The position numbers were made by a program, and so were the translations under genes. The notes below the pieces were generated by a model. That model searched no databases. It saw nothing but the letters and a program-made list of their open reading frames with translations, and had not been told where the DNA came from. Positions 61,991 to 64,000 of a stretch of DNA of 64,000 bases are shown piece after piece (within the stretch, counting starts at the first letter, position 1; the number at the start of each line of letters is the position of its first letter). Origin of the DNA: an uncultured Bacteroidaceae bacterium (lineage in GTDB: Bacteria; Bacteroidota; Bacteroidia; Bacteroidales; Bacteroidaceae); NCBI GenBank assembly GCA_905233765.1, contig CAJOCU010000004.1, positions 62,001 to 126,000 of the forward strand, written 5' to 3'.

Positions 61991-64000
61991 CTACTTCTTT
62001 TTCAGTTCATCAGGGAAATCCAGTCCCATGTCTCTGCGAATCTTATAGTTCTTCAATATGCGAATTGCTTCGGCCATGCGTCGCTCGCTGGGATCAGGCG
62101 ATTGTATCGACGGGTGGTCGCCATGCTCCTTGCGCCACTCTTGGAACATAGTGAGATAGATGCTTTTGGCTTCATCGATATCCATGTTGATTTTCTTATC
62201 GGCGATAGCATCCTGAATGACTTTAAGCACAGGAGCATCAATCTCGTTCGACATAATCTCGTAGGCACGCTGGAACGGATTGACATGTTGAATCAAGTTG
62301 ATATCGAGCTTGTCAAGGTTGATGAAGGTGTTGGCCATTTTCAGCAGACGACCGCCATCCGTGGCTTCTGCTTCCATATCTGTCGGGTCTCCCTCCTCTC
62401 CTTCTATGTCTCCCGTAAACTCAGGTGCCTGAGGCCTCAACACAAAGTCAAGGCTTAGTCGCTGGGAAAGAGCCTCCACATCCTCATCAGGCAAGTGGGG
62501 GAAGCGCTCTTCAACAATCTTGGGAATAAGCACTCTATGGAAATATTCGGGAGCTTCTCCTTCAATGCTTGCCTGAACGCGGTTGTCCTGAAGGATGCTC
62601 GCTTTCAACTCGTCAATTTGTTCGTCCCATATTTGCTTAGCTTCACTGCTTAAAGGTTTTAATCCTTCAACCACAATGTTCCTGCTTGGGTCAATATTGG
62701 AATTGTCTTCCTCATCAACCGATACCTTGAAGTTCCATCTGGGAGCCATCACCTGTTCCATCAGCAATGATGCCGTGATAGCTTTCAGCATATCATTAAC
62801 AGCTACGACCACGTCATCCTGTGTCTCATCCGGCGCTGCAATCAGGTTCGTGAACTGAGCGTGCTCCTTTCCTTCGCTGTCACGTGTGCACCGTCCGATG
62901 ATTTGAACGATCTCCGTCAGCGAACCACGCACGCCTATCGTTAGACAATGCTCACACCACTCCCAGTCGAAGCCCTCCTTAGCCATTCCCATTGCAATGA
63001 TGATATCGACATCTGATGGTTTCTTCATCCGTTGCAAGTAGCCTTGTACTCTATTTCTATGGTCAGGATTATCCTCTACAAGATTTGCTACCTTCAGCAG
63101 TCTGCCGTCTTTCGTCTTGACAGTGATGATATTCGTGTTGTAGTCCTCATCAACTTTACTGCCTATCAAATCAATAATCTGCTTCACCTGCTCATACTTG
63201 TCGTAAGCCCCTGCCGCCTTGGAGTTCGTGACGGGGATGTGGATGAGCGTCTTTTGTCTGGTGTCCAGCACTTTGTCAAGCGCCGATAGGTAATGGCCTT
63301 TATAGAAGTGATACCCTAAGCCCAATGTTTTCAAATACCGATAGCCATTCAGCTGGTCATAGTAGTTGAACTGCACAGGCGTGAATCGTTCTTCATCTTC
63401 GGGGCGGAGCACAGGCACGCCATCCCCCCTGAAGAAAGAGCCCGTCATTGCCAACACGTGAGCATTGGTGTTGTTCATCAGCCGCCGCACCACTTCGCCC
63501 AGGCCGTTGTTGGCATCTGCCGAGGTATGATGGAACTCATCAATGCCAAAGAACATGTCGTTCAGTTCCTCGTCTTCTAAGTCTTTCAACGCGTAGCGCA
63601 AAGTGGCGTGGGTGCAAACCAGTGTCTTGGCAGTCGTGTAGGAGGCCACAAACTCCTTGAAGCGTTTCACCTTCTCCTTCTCATCCTCTGTGTCGCATAG
63701 GTTGAAGTACTGCGGCACGCTCCAGTCCTCAAAGAAACCGAACTTCTTCAGGCTTGTGTCCTTGAACGAGCGGCCAATACTCTTCTCAGGCACTGCGACC
63801 ACAACCTTCTTGATGCCTTGATGCGCCAGCTTATCCAGTGCCACAAACATCATGGCACGCGACTTTCCTGATGCTGGAGGAGCCTTCACCAGCAAGTATT
63901 TCTCGTTGCGTTTCTCGTACACACGGGCCTGCATTTCGCGCATTCCCAGTTCGTTGGTGTTGGTGCTTCTGCCAGTCTGCTGATAACTGATAACAGTCTG
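61991..64000 (-). CDS. DEAD/DEAH-type helicase, 5' end outside window
   Basis: 650 aa from the internal ATG at 63943, but the frame stays open to the window edge with family-like residues (QQTGRSTNTNELGMREMQ), so the true start is further out. SF2 motifs: KAPPASGKSRAMMF (motif I), IDEFHHTS (motif II, DEFH rather than DEAD), LAMTGSFFRGD (motif III), DVDIIIAMGMAKEGFDW and VQIIGRCTRD (motifs V-VI). Upstream gene of the helicase / 95-aa / GIY-YIG set. Such helicases are typical of restriction-type or other defence loci. Confidence 0.85.
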   Translation of the reverse strand, partial: QTVISYQQTGRSTNTNELGMREMQARVYEKRNEKYLLVKAPPASGKSRAMMFVALDKLAHQGIKKVVVAVPEKSIGRSFKDTSLKKFGFFEDWSVPQYFNLCDTEDEKEKVKRFKEFVASYTTAKTLVCTHATLRYALKDLEDEELNDMFFGIDEFHHTSADANNGLGEVVRRLMNNTNAHVLAMTGSFFRGDGVPVLRPEDEERFTPVQFNYYDQLNGYRYLKTLGLGYHFYKGHYLSALDKVLDTRQKTLIHIPVTNSKAAGAYDKYEQVKQIIDLIGSKVDEDYNTNIITVKTKDGRLLKVANLVEDNPDHRNRVQGYLQRMKKPSDVDIIIAMGMAKEGFDWEWCEHCLTIGVRGSLTEIVQIIGRCTRDSEGKEHAQFTNLIAAPDETQDDVVVAVNDMLKAITASLLMEQVMAPRWNFKVSVDEEDNSNIDPSRNIVVEGLKPLSSEAKQIWDEQIDELKASILQDNRVQASIEGEAPEYFHRVLIPKIVEERFPHLPDEDVEALSQRLSLDFVLRPQAPEFTGDIEGEEGDPTDMEAEATDGGRLLKMANTFINLDKLDINLIQHVNPFQRAYEIMSNEIDAPVLKVIQDAIADKKINMDIDEAKSIYLTMFQEWRKEHGDHPSIQSPDPSERRMAEAIRILKNYKIRRDMGLDFPDELKKK

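Overview
The window looks like a chromosome segment from a member of Bacteroidales, most likely Prevotellaceae. The grounds are: the Bacteroidetes promoter pattern (TTTG about 19-21 bp before TAnnTTTG) in front of many genes; families typical of the phylum (DUF4270, DUF3078, DUF1573, DUF4286, DUF2264, YtxH/holin pairs); type IX secretion (T9SS) style C-terminal sorting tails on two secreted proteins; and a debranching enzyme / GT4 / GH57 glycogen cluster. I saw no tRNA, rRNA or CRISPR array.

Layout. 1-1036 is the 3' end of a GH2 glycosidase. 1037-1600 is a gene-free stretch holding a 22-bp-phased array of nine imperfect palindromes, a dispersed intergenic element and a small inverted-repeat element. 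1600-6980 is an AT-rich island whose codon use differs from its neighbours: a long structured leader RNA, two DNA methyltransferases, a small PD-(D/E)XK-like protein, a winged-helix protein and a PD-(D/E)XK nuclease that carries a ferredoxin-like CX2CX2CX3C cluster. The island lies between two exact 25-bp direct repeats and is my best candidate for an undescribed restriction-modification-like system. 7017-16370 is housekeeping: TPR protein, def, ruvX, SPOR lipoprotein, YtxH/holin, DUF2264/DUF1573, DUF4286-ruvC-ABC ATPase and mscL. 16448-17646 has a 30-residue lipoprotein and gapA. 17721-22700 is a tight minus-strand operon of MORN, Sel1 and SH3 proteins of unknown role. 22824-27795 holds a secreted NPCBM-like protein, miaA, a lipid kinase and a Crp/Fnr regulator. 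27994-35062 carries glycogen metabolism genes. 35223-36425 is panC-panD. 36412-47136 holds DUF1846, an N-acetylhexosamine-kinase-like protein, DUF3078, engB, yidC, an S9 peptidase and an MFS transporter. 47251-57085 encodes large secreted proteins (a 2088-aa CotH/Ig/lamin-tail protein, a YjbH-like protein, a lipoprotein and a secreted endonuclease/phosphatase). 57134-64000 is accessory: a frameshifted kinase-like gene, a rhodanese-MBL lipoprotein, several repeats, and a helicase / small protein / GIY-YIG nuclease module that runs off the window edge.

How the parts work together. The island genes overlap or nearly touch and should be co-translated; two methyltransferases plus nuclease-like subunits fit a system with an asymmetric DNA target. 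The glycogen genes form a plus-strand trio (debranching, glycosyl transfer, GH57) with a nearby minus-strand GT5 synthase-like gene. panC and panD supply pantothenate and beta-alanine. RuvC and RuvX-like nucleases are both present, in separate operons.

The window is rich in small repeats: 7-bp TAAAC-type tandem arrays just upstream of start codons; a roughly 100-bp palindromic element sitting in frame inside at least two proteins (ABC ATPase and YidC) in opposite orientations; and several intergenic families. All calls come from reading the sequence and the given translations; no database search or folding program was run.
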